Source of the DNA: Promethearchaeota archaeon
Lineage (GTDB): Archaea > Asgardarchaeota > Lokiarchaeia > Sigyniarchaeales > SOKP01
Assembly (NCBI GenBank): GCA_016839705.1
Contig: JAEOTR010000084.1
Location: 22,132 to 86,131 of the forward strand
Length of the DNA stretch: 64,000 nucleotides
Reading direction: 5' to 3'
The notes beneath the pieces were generated by a model. That model was not told where the DNA came from and did not search any database. It saw only the letters and a program-made list of their open reading frames with translations. The position numbers were made by a program, and so were the translations under genes. Shown here piece after piece: positions 43,041 through 53,391 of this stretch (position 1 is the first letter of the stretch; each line of letters opens with the position of its first letter).

Positions 43041-44336
43041 ATGGCTAAAAATGAATTTTTTATCGGAGAAGCACTGATCGGGGAGGGTGAAAACCTAGCT
43101 CATATTGATTTAATAATTGGTTCAAAAGATGGACCTGTTGGAATTTCATTTGCTAATGCGCTTAGCACTCCTTCAAAGGGTCATGGAGCATTGCTTGCAG
43201 CAATACGACCTAATCTATTGTCTAAACCAGTTAGTTTAATCGTACCTAAAGTCACAGTATCTGATATGGAAGATGCTAATAAAATTTTTGGACCCGCACA
43301 AGCAGCAGTAGCGAAAGGAATCGCAGATGCCGTCGAAGAAGGCTTAATTCCTTTAAATAAGTTAGATGAATGGGTATTAATCGTAAGTGTATTTATTCAT
43401 CCTGCTGCCAAAGATTATCGAAAGATCTATCAATTTAATTATGGAGCTACAAAATTAGCAATCCAGAGAGCTTTAAAATCATATCCTCCAATTGAGAAGA
43501 TCTTTTATGATAAAGATAGAGCAAAGCATCCAGTTGCGGGAATAAGGGTTCCAAGACTCTGGAGGCCGCCTTACATCCAGGTAGCCTTAGACCATCCAGC
43601 TTTGGAAAAACAAGTAAAAGTTGTAAAGCAATTACCAAAGAGTGATCGAATAATCTTAGAAATCGGAACACCTTTTCTTAAGAAATATGGAATGGAATCG
43701 CTTAAACAAATTCGGGAAGTCGCTAAAGAGAAATTCATCGTCGCAGATTTGAAAACATTGGATGTTGGCAAGCTGGAAGTGGATTTTGCCTTCGATGCAA
43801 CTGCTGACGCGGTAGTAGCAAGTGGTTTAGCAGCGTCTGCCTCACTTGATAAATTTATCCTTGAAGCACAGCGAATGGGTATTCATGCCTTTGTTGATAC
43901 AATGGAAGTAGAAAATCCTATCGAAAAGTTAAAATCCCTAAAACAAACCCCTGATGTCGTGATATTACACAGAGCAATAGATGTTGAACAATCTGCAGCA
44001 GGAGAGATATCGCATGACGCAGCTCAAAAAGCACGTTGGGGACTAGTTCCGAAGATTAAAGAACTATATAAAGGCCAAAAGAAAGCCTCGGGAAAAGATA
44101 GAGTACTAGTTGCTGTAGCTGGGGGTATCGAGCCAAAAACTGCAACGTATGCTTTAGAACAAGGAGCAGATATTTTGATTGTAGGACGCTTTATTGCATC
44201 TGCAAAAGATGTTGAATTTGCCATGAGAAGAATGCTTGGTGTGCTCCCGGGTTATCAAGATATAGATTTGAAGCGTATCCATTCAGAAGACGATGATAGT
44301 TCTGTAGAAAACGGAGGAGGTCCTAAATGGGACTAA
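43041..44336 (+). CDS. fae-hps: Bifunctional formaldehyde-activating enzyme / 3-hexulose-6-phosphate synthase
   Basis: A 431-residue fusion. Residues 1-165 are Fae (IGEALIGEGENLAHIDLIIG with the active-site histidine, HPAAKDYRKIYQFNYGATKLAI). The rest is Hps, a TIM-barrel of the OMP decarboxylase suprafamily (VALDHPALEK, IVADLKTLDVGKLEVDFAF, VAGGIEPKTA and DILIVGRFI). In archaea lacking the oxidative pentose phosphate route, Hps run in reverse supplies ribulose-5-phosphate, and Fae captures the released formaldehyde on a tetrahydropterin. No phi gene is adjacent. Confidence 0.96.
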   Translation: MAKNEFFIGEALIGEGENLAHIDLIIGSKDGPVGISFANALSTPSKGHGALLAAIRPNLLSKPVSLIVPKVTVSDMEDANKIFGPAQAAVAKGIADAVEEGLIPLNKLDEWVLIVSVFIHPAAKDYRKIYQFNYGATKLAIQRALKSYPPIEKIFYDKDRAKHPVAGIRVPRLWRPPYIQVALDHPALEKQVKVVKQLPKSDRIILEIGTPFLKKYGMESLKQIREVAKEKFIVADLKTLDVGKLEVDFAFDATADAVVASGLAASASLDKFILEAQRMGIHAFVDTMEVENPIEKLKSLKQTPDVVILHRAIDVEQSAAGEISHDAAQKARWGLVPKIKELYKGQKKASGKDRVLVAVAGGIEPKTATYALEQGADILIVGRFIASAKDVEFAMRRMLGVLPGYQDIDLKRIHSEDDDSSVENGGGPKWD

Positions 44337-44409
44337 CTTAATTTTTTTTAAACCTCGTTTTTGTCAAAATTCTATTATTTTGTTAAGTGAACATTAACCC
44401 AGTTAAATA

Positions 44410-45660
44410 TTAAACCTGTTCTAATTTGAAAATTTTATCATTTTTTTTAACGGGTTTATCTACAGTGATTCCAACTGTGAGTCGTTCTTTATGGAAATTT
44501 ACTAAAGGAGTTTCTGTTAAATTTTTTTTCTGTTTAATTTGTATTGATTTGATTTCTTGTTTTAAATATGTATAAGTGTGAGTTCCTATAATAAAGATTT
44601 CATCTTTTAACTTTAGTTTACCAGACGTTAAAAGGATTTTTGCTGCTTTTTTATCCGGGAAGTAGCTTAAAACCTTCCCTATCTCAATTTTTCTATAATT
44701 AGAGATATTTCCATCAAAATCTCTCTGAATTTCACTACCTCTGGGTAATCCAAAATAAAAACCAGTAGAGAATCCTCGATTATAAACCTTGTTTAAGCGA
44801 CTAATCCATCCTTTAACCTTTTCTTTAGAAAAGCTGTTCTCATAGTATGCATCAATAGCTTCTTTATAGCATGACGTCGTTTCTTCTATATAAATTGGAT
44901 CTCTCATTCGACCTTCAATTTTAAAAGCATCTATTTTTGCTTCAATTAATTCAGGAATATGTTCAATCATACATAGATCTTTAGCGTTTATGAAGAAAAC
45001 TCCATCATATAAAAACTCATTATTCTGATCATCATAGACTCGCCATTTCCTTCTACATGGTTGGATGCATTTTCCTCTATTCGCTGAATAATCTTGAGAT
45101 TGGCAAACCTCAGCAGAGAAATAACATCGACCCGAGATTGAAGTACATTGAGCCCCATGAATAAAGGTTTCAACTTCAGCATTATTTAATTTACTTTTAA
45201 TTTCTTTAATTTGTTCCAGTGATAATTCACGAGCAAGAATTAACCTTTGAGCCCCTATGGATTCATAAAATGTTGCTGTTCGAGAATTAGAAATATTAGC
45301 TTGGGTAGAAATATGGAAATTTAATCCTTTTTCCTTAGCTAAATTAATTGCTCCAATATCATGAATGATCACTGCATCAATTTCAGCCTCCACGGCTTTA
45401 TCTAATACGTGGTCCAATAGAAGGAGTTCATTTTCATAGATTACAATATTTGTTGTAAGATAAGTTTGAATATTATTACTATGACAAATTTTCACAATGC
45501 GGTTTAACTCTTCTAATTTAAAATTATCACTATACATCCTCATGTTGAAAGATTCAACACCAAAATACACAGCATCTGCTATTCCCAATACGGCATTCAA
45601 AGATTTAAAATTCTTTAAAGGAGTCATTAATTCGACCCCATTCCGAGCGATTTTATTCAT
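44410..45660 (-). CDS. Peptidase U32 family protein
   Basis: A 416-residue U32 protein: AVYFGVESFNMRMYSDNF, FHISTQANISNS, ARELSLEQIKEI, then the cysteine-rich GAQCTSISGRCYFSAE and GKCIQPCRRKW signature and DAFKIEGRMRDPIYI. Members include PrtC, RlhA and YhbU/V, several of which act on RNA or in hydroxylation instead of as peptidases; the four cysteines probably hold an iron-sulfur cluster. Convergent with fae-hps. Confidence 0.9.
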   Translation of the reverse strand: MNKIARNGVELMTPLKNFKSLNAVLGIADAVYFGVESFNMRMYSDNFKLEELNRIVKICHSNNIQTYLTTNIVIYENELLLLDHVLDKAVEAEIDAVIIHDIGAINLAKEKGLNFHISTQANISNSRTATFYESIGAQRLILARELSLEQIKEIKSKLNNAEVETFIHGAQCTSISGRCYFSAEVCQSQDYSANRGKCIQPCRRKWRVYDDQNNEFLYDGVFFINAKDLCMIEHIPELIEAKIDAFKIEGRMRDPIYIEETTSCYKEAIDAYYENSFSKEKVKGWISRLNKVYNRGFSTGFYFGLPRGSEIQRDFDGNISNYRKIEIGKVLSYFPDKKAAKILLTSGKLKLKDEIFIIGTHTYTYLKQEIKSIQIKQKKNLTETPLVNFHKERLTVGITVDKPVKKNDKIFKLEQV

Positions 45661-45918
45661 TTTTTTTCAATACAAATTGTTTAAATAAGATCCTATTAAA
45701 TAAAAATAGTTTTACATTGTCTAAATATTTATTATCAAATCAAAAATGCAATATTTAGAACACATCCAATCTTTATCTTTGAATAATAATTTCCATCTCA
45801 AATGTTAGAATATTTTCAATAAAGGATCTATAAAAAAGGTTTTTATCTTGTAACGAATTAAAAACTACCATCAAAGTTTCACTTTGAAATTATTGAATAA
45901 AAAAGAGTTAAAAAAAAA

Positions 45919-46152
45919 ATGCCAGATAAATATTCTGTCGAAATGACCTTAGGGGATCTATTAGCAGATCCTGTGTCTGAAAAATTCCTAAAAAGCCTTC
46001 CAGGGATGGCAGCAATGATTGATAGTCCTCAAGCTCAAATGGCTATGGGCTTTTCATTGCGCCAAATTCAAGAATATGCTGAATCAATGAATCCTGGTCA
46101 ATTTACTAAGGAACAGCTTGAGGAAATGGATAAAGGCTTAAAAGCATTATAG
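45919..46152 (+). CDS. Small hypothetical protein
   Basis: A 77-residue acidic helical protein with no known domain: VEMTLGDLLADPVSEKFL, then MAAMIDSPQAQMAMGFSLRQIQEY and a lysine/glutamate-rich end. Its composition and clear start support a real gene. It converges with the alcohol dehydrogenase and is followed by a T-rich stretch. Confidence 0.5.
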   Translation: MPDKYSVEMTLGDLLADPVSEKFLKSLPGMAAMIDSPQAQMAMGFSLRQIQEYAESMNPGQFTKEQLEEMDKGLKAL

Positions 46153-46195
46153 ACTTTTTTAATTTTAAATTCATTCTTTTTTTTTCTTTTATTGT
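46153..46195. terminator. T-rich transcription end between convergent genes
   Basis: Runs of seven and nine T separated by an AT-rich spacer lie between the small hypothetical gene and the convergent alcohol dehydrogenase. Archaeal RNA polymerase terminates at such T-tracts. Confidence 0.4.
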
Positions 46196-46198
46196 CTT

Positions 46199-47230
46199 TT
46201 ATTTCAAGAAATCGTCAATAATTGCCCTCCCTACGAACTTACCTTCTTTTAATTCTTCAAAAACTTGATTTAACTCTGAAAGATTTGCCACTCTCCCTAT
46301 GTGAGTTTTTACTTTTTTATCTGCCGCTAATTGGACTAATTCTCTCATTTCTTCTACATTACCTACCAGAGAACTAACAATCTGTAAACCCTTTATTATT
46401 AAAGCATGTAAACTTACCGGCATTTGTCCTTCGTTAAAAGAAGGTAACCCTACAGGGATTAGCACCCCGCCCATCTTAAGTAATTTAAAGCCCAGTTCAA
46501 AACCAGCCATTTTTGATGAAAATACCAAACTTGCATAAACACCCCTAAACTCCGTTTTAACAAACTTCAAAGCTTCGCTAGCATCGACAGCATAATCGGC
46601 TCCTAATTGTTTAACGAATTCTAGTTTTTTGGGTCCTATATCTATACCGATGACTTTATATCCGAATAATTTGGCAATCTGCACTGCATAATGTCCAAGA
46701 CCACCCGCAGCACCGATAACAGCTACAGGTTTTCCTGGGGAAATCCCCAACTGAAAAAGTTTTTTAACTGCGCTATATGCTGTTAAACCAGCACACGCTA
46801 ACGGGGCTTCCTTATCATCTATTTCATCTGGTATTTTTACTAAAGCTTTTGCCCACACAGAAATGTACTCACCAAATATTCCGAACAGGTACTGTTGTTT
46901 TGGACAAAGCATAGGTTTTCCAGCAAGACAATATTCACAAGATCCACACCAGTATGCTCCAGCAGTCCCTCCAAGACCGAATATAACTCTATCTCCTTTT
47001 TGGATGAAACCTTCAGCTCCAGGTCCCAATTCCTCGACTATTCCTATGCCTTCATGTCCCAGAGGAAAAGGTGTTGGTGCTTTCTGCCAATCCCCCAAAG
47101 CCATATGTAGATCAGAGTGACAAATTCCTGCGGTAGAAATTTTTACTAAAGCTTCTTCGTATCCTGGAGATGGTTTAGGGATATCTTTTACACTTACTTT
47201 ACCAATTTCTTCAACTATAGCTGCACGCAT
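46199..47230 (-). CDS. Zinc-dependent alcohol dehydrogenase (MDR family)
   Basis: A 343-residue medium-chain dehydrogenase. Catalytic zinc ligands are in GICHSDLH and PFPLGHEGIG, structural zinc cysteines in CGSCEYCLAGKPMLC, and the NAD(P) loop is GAAGGLGHYAVQIAK. It resembles AdhP-type alcohol dehydrogenases oxidising primary alcohols or reducing aldehydes. Stands alone between the small hypothetical gene and the coiled-coil protein gene. Confidence 0.93.
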   Translation of the reverse strand: MRAAIVEEIGKVSVKDIPKPSPGYEEALVKISTAGICHSDLHMALGDWQKAPTPFPLGHEGIGIVEELGPGAEGFIQKGDRVIFGLGGTAGAYWCGSCEYCLAGKPMLCPKQQYLFGIFGEYISVWAKALVKIPDEIDDKEAPLACAGLTAYSAVKKLFQLGISPGKPVAVIGAAGGLGHYAVQIAKLFGYKVIGIDIGPKKLEFVKQLGADYAVDASEALKFVKTEFRGVYASLVFSSKMAGFELGFKLLKMGGVLIPVGLPSFNEGQMPVSLHALIIKGLQIVSSLVGNVEEMRELVQLAADKKVKTHIGRVANLSELNQVFEELKEGKFVGRAIIDDFLK

Positions 47231-47524
47231 TTTGACTTATCCTTATTTATATATTTTACATTTACAAATTAAAAATCACTTATATTTTTATTTCTAAAAA
47301 TCAAAAGAAAGAGAAATAAGACTTTAAATTCTCAAATATTTGATTAAAAAAATTGTAACAGTATTTTTCAAGATATTCTAAATTCTTGATAATACATATT
47401 TTAAAATGAATAATCACAGAGAAAAAATAAGGATAAAAAAATAGAAAATTGGTTAAAAAAGGATTGCATTTCCTTCGTACTCTTGTTGGAAGTCTTCTGA
47501 TTTCTGGTTTCCGTTAACCTCTGC

Positions 47525-49780
47525 TTATTGAATCGGCCTACTTTGAGCTTGAAAAATCGGACCTATAAACTGACTATATAGTTTTGCATACCCTTCTTGA
47601 TTGGAAACAACTGCAATCATATCTACCTCCTTTTCTGTAGCAGGGGCAAGAATTACCTCCTCAGCATCTCTTGTTACAGCATAAAATTCACCAGCAGTTT
47701 GTAGTTGTCGGAATTGCACATTACCCAATTGTTTCATCTTGGTTATAATTCCAGAATATTGATCCAATGGGAAGTGGCTAGTTAACATAAATCTCACTGC
47801 TTTTTTCTGAAATGCAAATTCTGATACTACTTGGAGTATTTCTGGGACCACTACGGGGGTAACGATTATAATTGAAGATTTAACCCGATATATTGCGTCT
47901 TTAATAACAGAGATCATTGCCTCTCTTCCAACTACCTGCCAAGTTGTGACTTTTGAAATTTCTGCAATTGAACTCGACGCATTATGTATATCGTTTAATT
48001 TATCTTCATTGGTTTCTGCAAGCTCGGTTGCATCATCAATGGAATTCATGAATTGTAGGGTAAAATCCGCAATTGCATCTTTAAGATTCTGTGTAGTATC
48101 TCTAGTAGTATTTGATAGGCTATTTTGAAGGGTTTTAGCATTTTGTTCATATTTAGCTTTATGATCAGCAAGCATCTCTGATAAACTGTTATTCATATCC
48201 TTAGCTTCAGCATCCCATAGTTGAATTTCACTATTAATTTTATCTGATGTGTCCTGCTTTGCTCCGGAGAATTGAGTGTCAACTTCTCTAGTCCAGCTTT
48301 CATTAATTCTCTTAATTTCAGAATCGAAATTAGTATAATGCCCAAGGCTATGATCTTTATGAGTGTTAATTGCTCCCTCATACTGCCTATGATGTTGCTT
48401 TAGTGTATTTTCTAGTGAATCTTTTAACTTAATATTAGTGTCTGAACAATCTTTTACTCCATTCTGTAATGTAGAGTCAACCTCACCTGCCATATCTGTT
48501 GCTAAAGTTTCTAATTGAGCATCAATAGTTTCTTGGGCTTTATAATCAAGATCACTAGTTACTGAACCCAAACCTTCATTTTCATTTCCCATTATTTCTG
48601 TAACATCCGCTTTAATACTCTCTGTTGTTCCTTTTGTATTATCGATATAATTATCGCAAGTACTAGAAAAATCTTCCTTCATTGGCTTAGTGTATGTTAA
48701 AATATTTTGAATGGTAGTCTCATGTCGAGCTTTATATTTTTTCTTTTTACCTAACCATAGAAATCCTTTCTTGGCCATATCTTCAGAAAAATCAGTGAAC
48801 CTGTTTGCATGTTCAAGTAAATTATCAATTAAAGTTAGAGTCATACTTTTAAAATCATTAGTTTGATTGTTTAAAGTTCTGTGTCTTTCATCAACTGTAG
48901 CTTTTAGGTTAGTTTGAAGCGTATCTGTCGTATTTTTGATATGATTAGTATGTTCTTTCAGTAAACTTGAAATCTTTTCTTTTAAATCAGCGATAACCTT
49001 ATCCATTCGTTCAAGATATTTTTCTAATATTTGCTCTATTCTTGGTTTCAGTTGATTATAAATGGTTTTATGTCTCTCAACATGTTCATCTAATTCCATC
49101 TTTAATTCTTTATCTAGGTTTTCCACTCGAGTTGAAAAATCGCTTAATAGCTCTGCAATCAGATTTATTAAATTGTCTTTTGTACTATTTATTTCAGCTT
49201 CATATTTATTTACATGTGAAGTAGAAGTATTATTTAAATCAGAATTTAAAGAATCTACAATAGAGTGAATGCTACTCTCTAGCGTCTTAGTTGTTTCAGT
49301 AAATCGAAGTGTTGCTTTATCGATTTTGTTTTTCTTAATTGAATTTTTGGAATCTGAATCTTCAAAAAAAGATGTAATTTGAGAATCTACTGCGTTTTCT
49401 ACTTCAGAAACACTTTTATTCTGAATATTTTCGAGTTTCTCGAAGCGGTTTGCTTGATCGGCTAATATTGTATCCTTTATTTTCGCTATTTCATTTCTAA
49501 GAGTTTCGGATTCATTAGTAAATAATTCAAAAAATGGCTCTAAAGGTATGTATCTTGCAACAATCCCCTCAATTTTTTTTAGAAATCCCTTCTCTACCAA
49601 CCATTCAGTAATTTCTTCGACAGTTTGATATTGTAAACTTTCATCTTTCTCTCCAAGTGTCATAAAAACTTCTGAAATTGTAGCACGTGGAACTCTTAAA
49701 TAAGTTAAATAGATATTGATATGTTCTTCGGTAAAACCGTATCGTGTAAATACTTCTTTAGTGAATTCTTTTAATGACAT
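47525..49780 (-). CDS. TrmB-like winged helix and sensor-like domain separated by long coiled coil
   Basis: A 751-residue protein. Residues 1-85 resemble the winged helix of TrmB-type regulators (INIYLTYLRVPRATISEVF, WLVEKGFLKKIEGIVARYIPLEP). About 85-610 are almost continuous coiled coil rich in Asn, Thr, Asp and Lys. Residues 614-751 form a globular domain (AMISVIKDAIYRVKSSIIIVTPVVVPEIL, FMLTSHFPLDQYSGII) like the C-terminal phospholipase D-like part of TrmB proteins but without HKD motifs. No membrane segment is seen. A structural DNA-associated or scaffold role is possible. Function is unknown. Confidence 0.65.
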   Translation of the reverse strand: MSLKEFTKEVFTRYGFTEEHINIYLTYLRVPRATISEVFMTLGEKDESLQYQTVEEITEWLVEKGFLKKIEGIVARYIPLEPFFELFTNESETLRNEIAKIKDTILADQANRFEKLENIQNKSVSEVENAVDSQITSFFEDSDSKNSIKKNKIDKATLRFTETTKTLESSIHSIVDSLNSDLNNTSTSHVNKYEAEINSTKDNLINLIAELLSDFSTRVENLDKELKMELDEHVERHKTIYNQLKPRIEQILEKYLERMDKVIADLKEKISSLLKEHTNHIKNTTDTLQTNLKATVDERHRTLNNQTNDFKSMTLTLIDNLLEHANRFTDFSEDMAKKGFLWLGKKKKYKARHETTIQNILTYTKPMKEDFSSTCDNYIDNTKGTTESIKADVTEIMGNENEGLGSVTSDLDYKAQETIDAQLETLATDMAGEVDSTLQNGVKDCSDTNIKLKDSLENTLKQHHRQYEGAINTHKDHSLGHYTNFDSEIKRINESWTREVDTQFSGAKQDTSDKINSEIQLWDAEAKDMNNSLSEMLADHKAKYEQNAKTLQNSLSNTTRDTTQNLKDAIADFTLQFMNSIDDATELAETNEDKLNDIHNASSSIAEISKVTTWQVVGREAMISVIKDAIYRVKSSIIIVTPVVVPEILQVVSEFAFQKKAVRFMLTSHFPLDQYSGIITKMKQLGNVQFRQLQTAGEFYAVTRDAEEVILAPATEKEVDMIAVVSNQEGYAKLYSQFIGPIFQAQSRPIQ

Positions 49781-49952
49781 AAATTTCTCTCCATAATAGG
49801 TATAAAATTCGTCTTAAAATAATTTTAAGATGAATTCCTTATAAATATTTTAATTTGATTATGTTTAATAATATTTTCAAAATTAAAAAATAAAACTCAA
49901 ACTTTGCTAAATTTGAATTTCTCATGAACTTAAATCATTGGTACAGTTAAGC

Positions 49953-50462
49953 TTATTTCTTAGGGGAGTCCTTTATAATTTTTTTCCTTGCGTAGTTAAT
50001 TAAACCTTCTGCAGTTATTATTTCCCGTAAAAATGAAGGGATGCTCTTTATTTCATATTCCGAATTTGTAGAAATATTCTTAATCATTCCCTCGGTAAAA
50101 TTAATTTCTAAATCATCATTTGTAGCTATCAATTCTGTATTTTCAAATTCTATTATCGGTAATCCTATGTTAATAGCATTACGAAAAAATATTCTAGCGA
50201 ATGAAGGAGCAATTATGCAAATAATTCCTGCCGCTTTAAGAGCCATTGGTGCTTGTTCCCTACTTGATCCACATCCAAAATTGGTTCCGGTTACTAATAT
50301 GGAATAACTAAATTTTTTTTGATTTTTAATAAAATTTTCGTCAAGATCTTCCATACAATGTTTAGCTAGATGATCAGGGTCAGCTAAAGTCAAATACCTC
50401 GCGGGTATAATTAGATCCGTATTTATATCGTTCATATCATATTTTATAGCTTTTCCAATCAT
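49953..50462 (-). CDS. leuD: 3-isopropylmalate dehydratase small subunit
   Basis: A 169-residue swivelling-domain subunit: MNDINTDLIIPARYLT, GTNFGCGSSREQAPMALKAAG and APSFARIFFRNAINIGLP. With LeuC it isomerises 2- to 3-isopropylmalate, or the related citraconate/homoaconitate step. I chose ATG 50462, preceded by GAGGTTGG; a longer frame to 50552 runs into leuC and is non-homologous. Third gene of the leuA-leuC-leuD operon, 10 bases after leuC. Confidence 0.92.
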   Translation of the reverse strand: MIGKAIKYDMNDINTDLIIPARYLTLADPDHLAKHCMEDLDENFIKNQKKFSYSILVTGTNFGCGSSREQAPMALKAAGIICIIAPSFARIFFRNAINIGLPIIEFENTELIATNDDLEINFTEGMIKNISTNSEYEIKSIPSFLREIITAEGLINYARKKIIKDSPKK

Positions 50463-50472
50463 TTTTCCAACC

Positions 50473-51747
50473 TCACATAAATTTTGGAGACGTGATATAT
50501 CCCTTAATAGCGGAAGCTGCAGCAATTGCTGGGTTTGATAGGTATACTTCACTTCCGGGATGCCCCATTCGACCCGTAAAATTCCTATTAGTTGTGGAGA
50601 TTGCTTTTTCTCCTTCTGATAAGATCCCCATATGACCTCCTAAACAAGGACCACATGTCGGAGTAGAAACAATAGCCCCAGCATCAATAAATATTTCAAT
50701 TAATCCCTCTTTTAAAGCCTGAAGATAAATATGTTGAGTACCCGGGATAACAATGCATCTGACTTTAGGATGAATTTTTTGGCTTTTTAAGATAGTAGCA
50801 GCAATTCTTAAATCTTCCATACGACCATTTGTGCAAGATCCGATTATTGATTGATCAATCTTCACTCTCATATTATCTATTTCTGAAATTGGTTTTGAAT
50901 TTCCGGGTGAGGGTGGTAAAGCTACTTGGGGTTCTATATCCTTACAATCAATTTCTATAACTTCGATATAATCCGCGTTTTTATCACTTTCATAGACTTT
51001 ATAATTGGAATTTACTCGATCTTTCATATAATCTAATGTTATTTTATCCGGTGCTATAATTCCATTTTTAGCTCCCGCTTCTACTACCATATTACATATA
51101 GTTAGCCTGTTATCCATGGATAAGTTTCTAATAACTTCACCGGTGAATTCCATAGCTTGATAAGTGGCACCATCCACCCCGATATCACCTATAGTATATA
51201 AAATTAAATCTTTTCCTGAAACCCATTCATTTAAATTTCCAGAATAGATAAACTTTATTGATTCAGGAATTTTAAACCAACCCTTTCCTAAAGCCATGGC
51301 TACTCCTAAATCCGTAGAACCAACACCAGTAGAAAACGCACCTAGAGCGCCATATGTGCAAGTATGCGAATCAGCACCAATAAATAAATCTCCTGGTTGC
51401 ACTAATCCCTGTTCTGGAATAAGACAATGTTCAATTCCACCACGACCAACCTCGAAATAATTTGGAATCCTGTATTTGTATGCAAAATTTCTAAGTATTT
51501 CACATTGTTTTGCTGAAGCCACATCTTTATTCGGTGTAAAATGATCCGGAGTTAAAATGATACTATTTCTATCAAAGATTTCTTTCTCAGTCCCTTCAAT
51601 TATTTGTTCAAAAACTTCTATTGCTATAGGAGCAGTGATATCGTTTGCTAAACATTTATCAACGTTAGCTAAAATAAAATCTCCCGCACGTACTTTCTTA
51701 TTGTTGCAGTGATCTCTTAAAATTTTTTCTGTAATAGTTAATTCCAT
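50473..51747 (-). CDS. leuC: 3-isopropylmalate dehydratase large subunit
   Basis: A 424-residue aconitase-family subunit. The [4Fe-4S] ligands are in [12 protein letters not shown] and [13 protein letters not shown], with the substrate loops [23 protein letters not shown] and [14 protein letters not shown]. It pairs with LeuD. It lies 24 bases downstream of leuA, in operon. The archaeal-type enzymes can be broad in substrate. Confidence 0.95.
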   Translation of the reverse strand: MELTITEKILRDHCNNKKVRAGDFILANVDKCLANDITAPIAIEVFEQIIEGTEKEIFDRNSIILTPDHFTPNKDVASAKQCEILRNFAYKYRIPNYFEVGRGGIEHCLIPEQGLVQPGDLFIGADSHTCTYGALGAFSTGVGSTDLGVAMALGKGWFKIPESIKFIYSGNLNEWVSGKDLILYTIGDIGVDGATYQAMEFTGEVIRNLSMDNRLTICNMVVEAGAKNGIIAPDKITLDYMKDRVNSNYKVYESDKNADYIEVIEIDCKDIEPQVALPPSPGNSKPISEIDNMRVKIDQSIIGSCTNGRMEDLRIAATILKSQKIHPKVRCIVIPGTQHIYLQALKEGLIEIFIDAGAIVSTPTCGPCLGGHMGILSEGEKAISTTNRNFTGRMGHPGSEVYLSNPAIAAASAIKGYITSPKFM

Positions 51748-51771
51748 AATTATTTATCGTAATAAATTATT

Positions 51772-53391
51772 TCATGTTTGGGATGTTTTTTTCTTAACCA
51801 TAAGGTTTAGTCCTTTCAGTAATGATAAAACTGAACTCATTACAATATCTTCATGAATAGCACTTGCTTTTACAATAAGATTACTATCAGTATCCATAAT
51901 TTCTATAGTTGTATGTCCTAATGCTTCAGTACCACCAGTTATAGCATCAATTTGATAGTTAAGTAGTTTTATCTTGCTCATGGGTTCAAAGCATTTAATC
52001 ATAGCCTTGACACATGCATCCACAGGTCCAACACCTACAGATGATGCTACTTTTACAATACTATTTCCATTATCATCGATCTTTAAGCGCACTGTAGATG
52101 TAGGAGTAACAGAACCAGTCAATACAGTTAATTCTTCGAGTTTTACAAATTGATCTTCCTCTGGCAGTTCTTCAACGACATCTTTTAAAATTGCATAGAA
52201 ATCCTCTTCTGTTACTTCATGACCTTTATCTCCAAAAGCCTTGACATGCCCCATAATATTAGTAAATTGATCATCAGTTGTATGTATCCCCAAATCCTCT
52301 AACTTTGCTTTAAGTGCATGACCTCCAGTATGTTTCCCTAATTTTATAGATTGCTGAATGATATCATCTACACTGTCAGAACGACTAATTCCTATTAATT
52401 CTGGAGTTATGGGCTCGTATGCTCTAGCATGTTGGATCATTGCATGAGCGTGAATACCTGATTCATGGGCAAAAGCATTCTGACCAATCAAAGGCTGCAA
52501 CCGGCCTATAGTCACCTTTCCTCCACAGAGGCTTTCTACTAATTTAGCAGTAGGAAAAATCAATTTTGTATTTATTTGCATTGGTAATTGATACAAAGCA
52601 TAAAGTGACATAGCAGTTTCCTCGAAGGCAGCATTTCCTGCTCTTTCACCCAATCCTAATATTGTTGTTTGAGCCTCTGAAGCACCATTTTCGAAACCCG
52701 CAATTGTATTTGCCACTGCTAACCCAAAATCGTTATGGCAATGTACTGCTATCCGCACATTTTTTGGTAATGACTCATAATTTTTTCTAATAATATAACC
52801 ATACGCAGTTGGAGATATAGTCCCTACCGTATCTGGAATATTTATTCGAGTTGCACCACTTTCTACTGCAACTTGATTAACCTTAACTAGATAATCTAAG
52901 TCAGAACGTGTAGCATCCTCAGCAGAAAATTCAATTTCTTTAAAATGGTCTTTAGCATAAGAAATTAATTCCCCAACATCTGCAATTACTTCTTCTCTTG
53001 TCATTTTTAACTTTTCTCTTAGATGCAAGTCTGAAGTAGCTATAAATACATGAAGCGAATCCATATCTGCTTCTATAACTTTATCGATATCAATTTTTTT
53101 AATTCGGGCTAGCCCAATTATTTCTGAATCTAACCCTAATTTCGAGATTTCCCTACATGCATCAAAATCTCCTTGAGAAATTACTGGAAATCCCGCCTCG
53201 ATTATATCTATACCCAATTCATTTAATGATTGAGCTATGGTTATTTTTTCTTTTAAAGTAAAACTAATGCCGGGTGTTTGTTCGCCGTCTCGAAGGGTTG
53301 TATCAAAAAAATATGCTTTTTTTGGTAATTTTAGTGTCCCTCGAATTTTCCCCATCATATCGGAAACCATAATATCGCTTTTTTCATTCAT
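51772..53391 (-). CDS. leuA: 2-isopropylmalate synthase or related (citramalate) synthase
   Basis: A DRE-TIM synthase: FDTTLRDGEQTPG with the metal/substrate residues, HCHNDFGLAVANT, ETTILGLGERAGNAAFEE-like block, then the C-terminal LeuA dimer/allosteric domain (TSTVRLKIDDNGNSIV, GVGPVDACVKAM). The C-terminal regulatory domain suggests feedback control. I chose ATG 53391 (539 residues, AGAGG upstream), since the longer frame to 53523 is hydrophobic and unlike the family. Whether it makes isopropylmalate, citramalate or homocitrate cannot be settled by eye. First gene of leuA-leuC-leuD; no leuB is in the window. Confidence 0.88.
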   Translation of the reverse strand: MNEKSDIMVSDMMGKIRGTLKLPKKAYFFDTTLRDGEQTPGISFTLKEKITIAQSLNELGIDIIEAGFPVISQGDFDACREISKLGLDSEIIGLARIKKIDIDKVIEADMDSLHVFIATSDLHLREKLKMTREEVIADVGELISYAKDHFKEIEFSAEDATRSDLDYLVKVNQVAVESGATRINIPDTVGTISPTAYGYIIRKNYESLPKNVRIAVHCHNDFGLAVANTIAGFENGASEAQTTILGLGERAGNAAFEETAMSLYALYQLPMQINTKLIFPTAKLVESLCGGKVTIGRLQPLIGQNAFAHESGIHAHAMIQHARAYEPITPELIGISRSDSVDDIIQQSIKLGKHTGGHALKAKLEDLGIHTTDDQFTNIMGHVKAFGDKGHEVTEEDFYAILKDVVEELPEEDQFVKLEELTVLTGSVTPTSTVRLKIDDNGNSIVKVASSVGVGPVDACVKAMIKCFEPMSKIKLLNYQIDAITGGTEALGHTTIEIMDTDSNLIVKASAIHEDIVMSSVLSLLKGLNLMVKKKTSQT

